DNA of 5,613 nt from the NCBI GenBank assembly GCA_964393895.1, contig CAYMWP010000202.1:1-5613 (forward strand), read 5' to 3'. The translations under genes and the position numbers were made by a program. Under the pieces are notes generated by a model, which saw only the letters and a list, made by a program, of their open reading frames with translations, was not told the DNA's origin and made no database searches. This document shows positions 4,922 through 5,613 of this stretch, piece after piece. The DNA is from B4-G1 sp964393895 (GTDB lineage: Bacteria; Chloroflexota; Anaerolineae; B4-G1). Within the stretch, counting starts at the first letter, position 1. Every line of letters begins with the position of its first letter.

Positions 4922-5613
4922 TCACCCGGATCGTCGTTTGAGAAGCACGCTCGCCGCCAACATCAGCACGACGACGACCGTCATCACCCAAGCAGCCTTC
5001 GCGACCAGCGGCGTGGCGGCGTGCTTGACGGCGATGCCCACAAAAGCCCACACGATCACCAACATGTAGGCGGCGTCGCCCCGGGTGAGGCCCACCACCG
5101 CAGCGATGACCGCCCCGGCAACTAACATGATGACCGCCCACACCTCCGGCTGAATGCCCCATCCGCTCCAGTTCACGTAATCCAGGAACGACGTCACGTT
5201 GGCGATGGTCGCCACTGTGACCCAGCCCAGGTAGATACGGAACGGGACGCGCACCAGCCATTCCTCAATGGCAGGAACCCGGACGCGGCCGATCTCAAGG
5301 CGCAGGTAGATGGCGATCAACGATAGCAAGAGCACCAGCATGGCGACCACGGTGAGCGCGAACTGCTCATAGTGCCACAGAAATAGCCAGGCGACGTTCG
5401 CCAGGCAACTGAGGGCGAACAGGTATCCGACCCGTTGCAGGCGCGGGTTCTCCCGTTGGGCGGGCAGCGCCTGATAGACCGCAAAGGCACCCAGGCCCAA
5501 ATAGATCAGCCCCCAGATGGAGAACACGTAACCGGCCGGCACAAAATAGACCTGGAAGCGGTCCGAGATCTCGCCCGTCGTCTGTCCGTTGAGGGGCAGC
5601 GCGTTCGCCAGCC
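4922..5613 (-). CDS. TspO/MBR-like tryptophan-rich membrane protein, 5' end outside the window
   Basis: 229 residues are visible and the frame is still open at the window edge, so the N-terminus is missing. The first visible residues read LANALPLNGQTTGEISDRF, then VPAGYVFSIWGLIYLGL, matching the first-helix PxGxVFxIWxxIY pattern of tryptophan-rich sensory proteins. LSCLANVAWLFLWHY and RIYLGWVTVATIANVTSFLDYVNWSGWG match the later conserved Trp/Asn helices (TspO has the equivalent LxWxxxAxxxN). About seven hydrophobic helices are visible, more than the five of classic 160-residue TspO, so this is the longer branch of the family. TspO proteins bind porphyrins and affect stress responses; for this long branch the role is not established and I do not assign one. 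It ends with KRRSG and a TGA at 4922. No terminator follows. Confidence 0.85.
   Translation of the reverse strand, partial: LANALPLNGQTTGEISDRFQVYFVPAGYVFSIWGLIYLGLGAFAVYQALPAQRENPRLQRVGYLFALSCLANVAWLFLWHYEQFALTVVAMLVLLLSLIAIYLRLEIGRVRVPAIEEWLVRVPFRIYLGWVTVATIANVTSFLDYVNWSGWGIQPEVWAVIMLVAGAVIAAVVGLTRGDAAYMLVIVWAFVGIAVKHAATPLVAKAAWVMTVVVVLMLAASVLLKRRSG

Noticed and set aside
5540..5542. GTG as start codon of the TspO-like gene
   Set aside because: The frame continues upstream with conserved residues (LPLNGQTTGEISDRF), so this is an internal valine and the gene is cut by the window edge.

Overview
The window is GC-rich (roughly 58-60% by eye), and every gene I can support lies on the minus strand. 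The best taxonomic guess is an uncultured environmental bacterium of the Chloroflexota (Anaerolineae-like). This rests on three weak clues: a secreted glycosidase whose C-terminus has a BACON-type Ig domain followed by a short YLP-type tail, CACAGAG/CACGAAG-type intergenic repeats, and the general look of the membrane proteins. No rRNA, marker gene or database search supports it.

Layout in the direction of transcription, from high to low coordinates. (1) 5613-4922 is a TspO/MBR-like tryptophan-rich membrane protein whose 5' end is cut off by the window edge. (2) 4921-4530 is a 392-bp gene-free stretch with a 9-nt-periodic repeat at 4690-4722 and a distant 10-bp inverted repeat at 4751/4853. 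(3) 4529-4329 is a 66-residue cysteine-rich DUF6485-like protein with a near-perfect Shine-Dalgarno. (4) 4268-2700, 60 bp downstream, is a secreted clan GH-A glycoside hydrolase with both catalytic glutamates recognisable. (5) 2699-2455 is an intergenic region holding a strong imperfect hairpin nested inside an 11-bp perfect inverted repeat, flanked by near-matching 9-nt direct repeats (a MITE-like outline), then a TATAAT box. (6) 2454-628 is a DUF2207 membrane protein with a signal peptide and a poly-glycine tail. (7) 628-107, overlapping it by one base (TAATG), is a small membrane protein with two TM helices, a winged-helix-like domain and a C-terminal zinc ribbon. Positions 1-106 show no gene or convincing terminator.

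The DUF2207 and winged-helix/zinc-ribbon genes clearly form a translationally coupled pair. The DNA encoding the poly-Gly tail also supplies the downstream gene's Shine-Dalgarno, contains a G8 run and matches a G-quadruplex pattern. A single-G gain in the run, or a -1 shift there, would fuse the two proteins in frame with no intervening stop. That junction and the MITE-like element are the two most unusual things here. The other genes look like ordinary accessory genes, and I see no evidence that all five act in one pathway.
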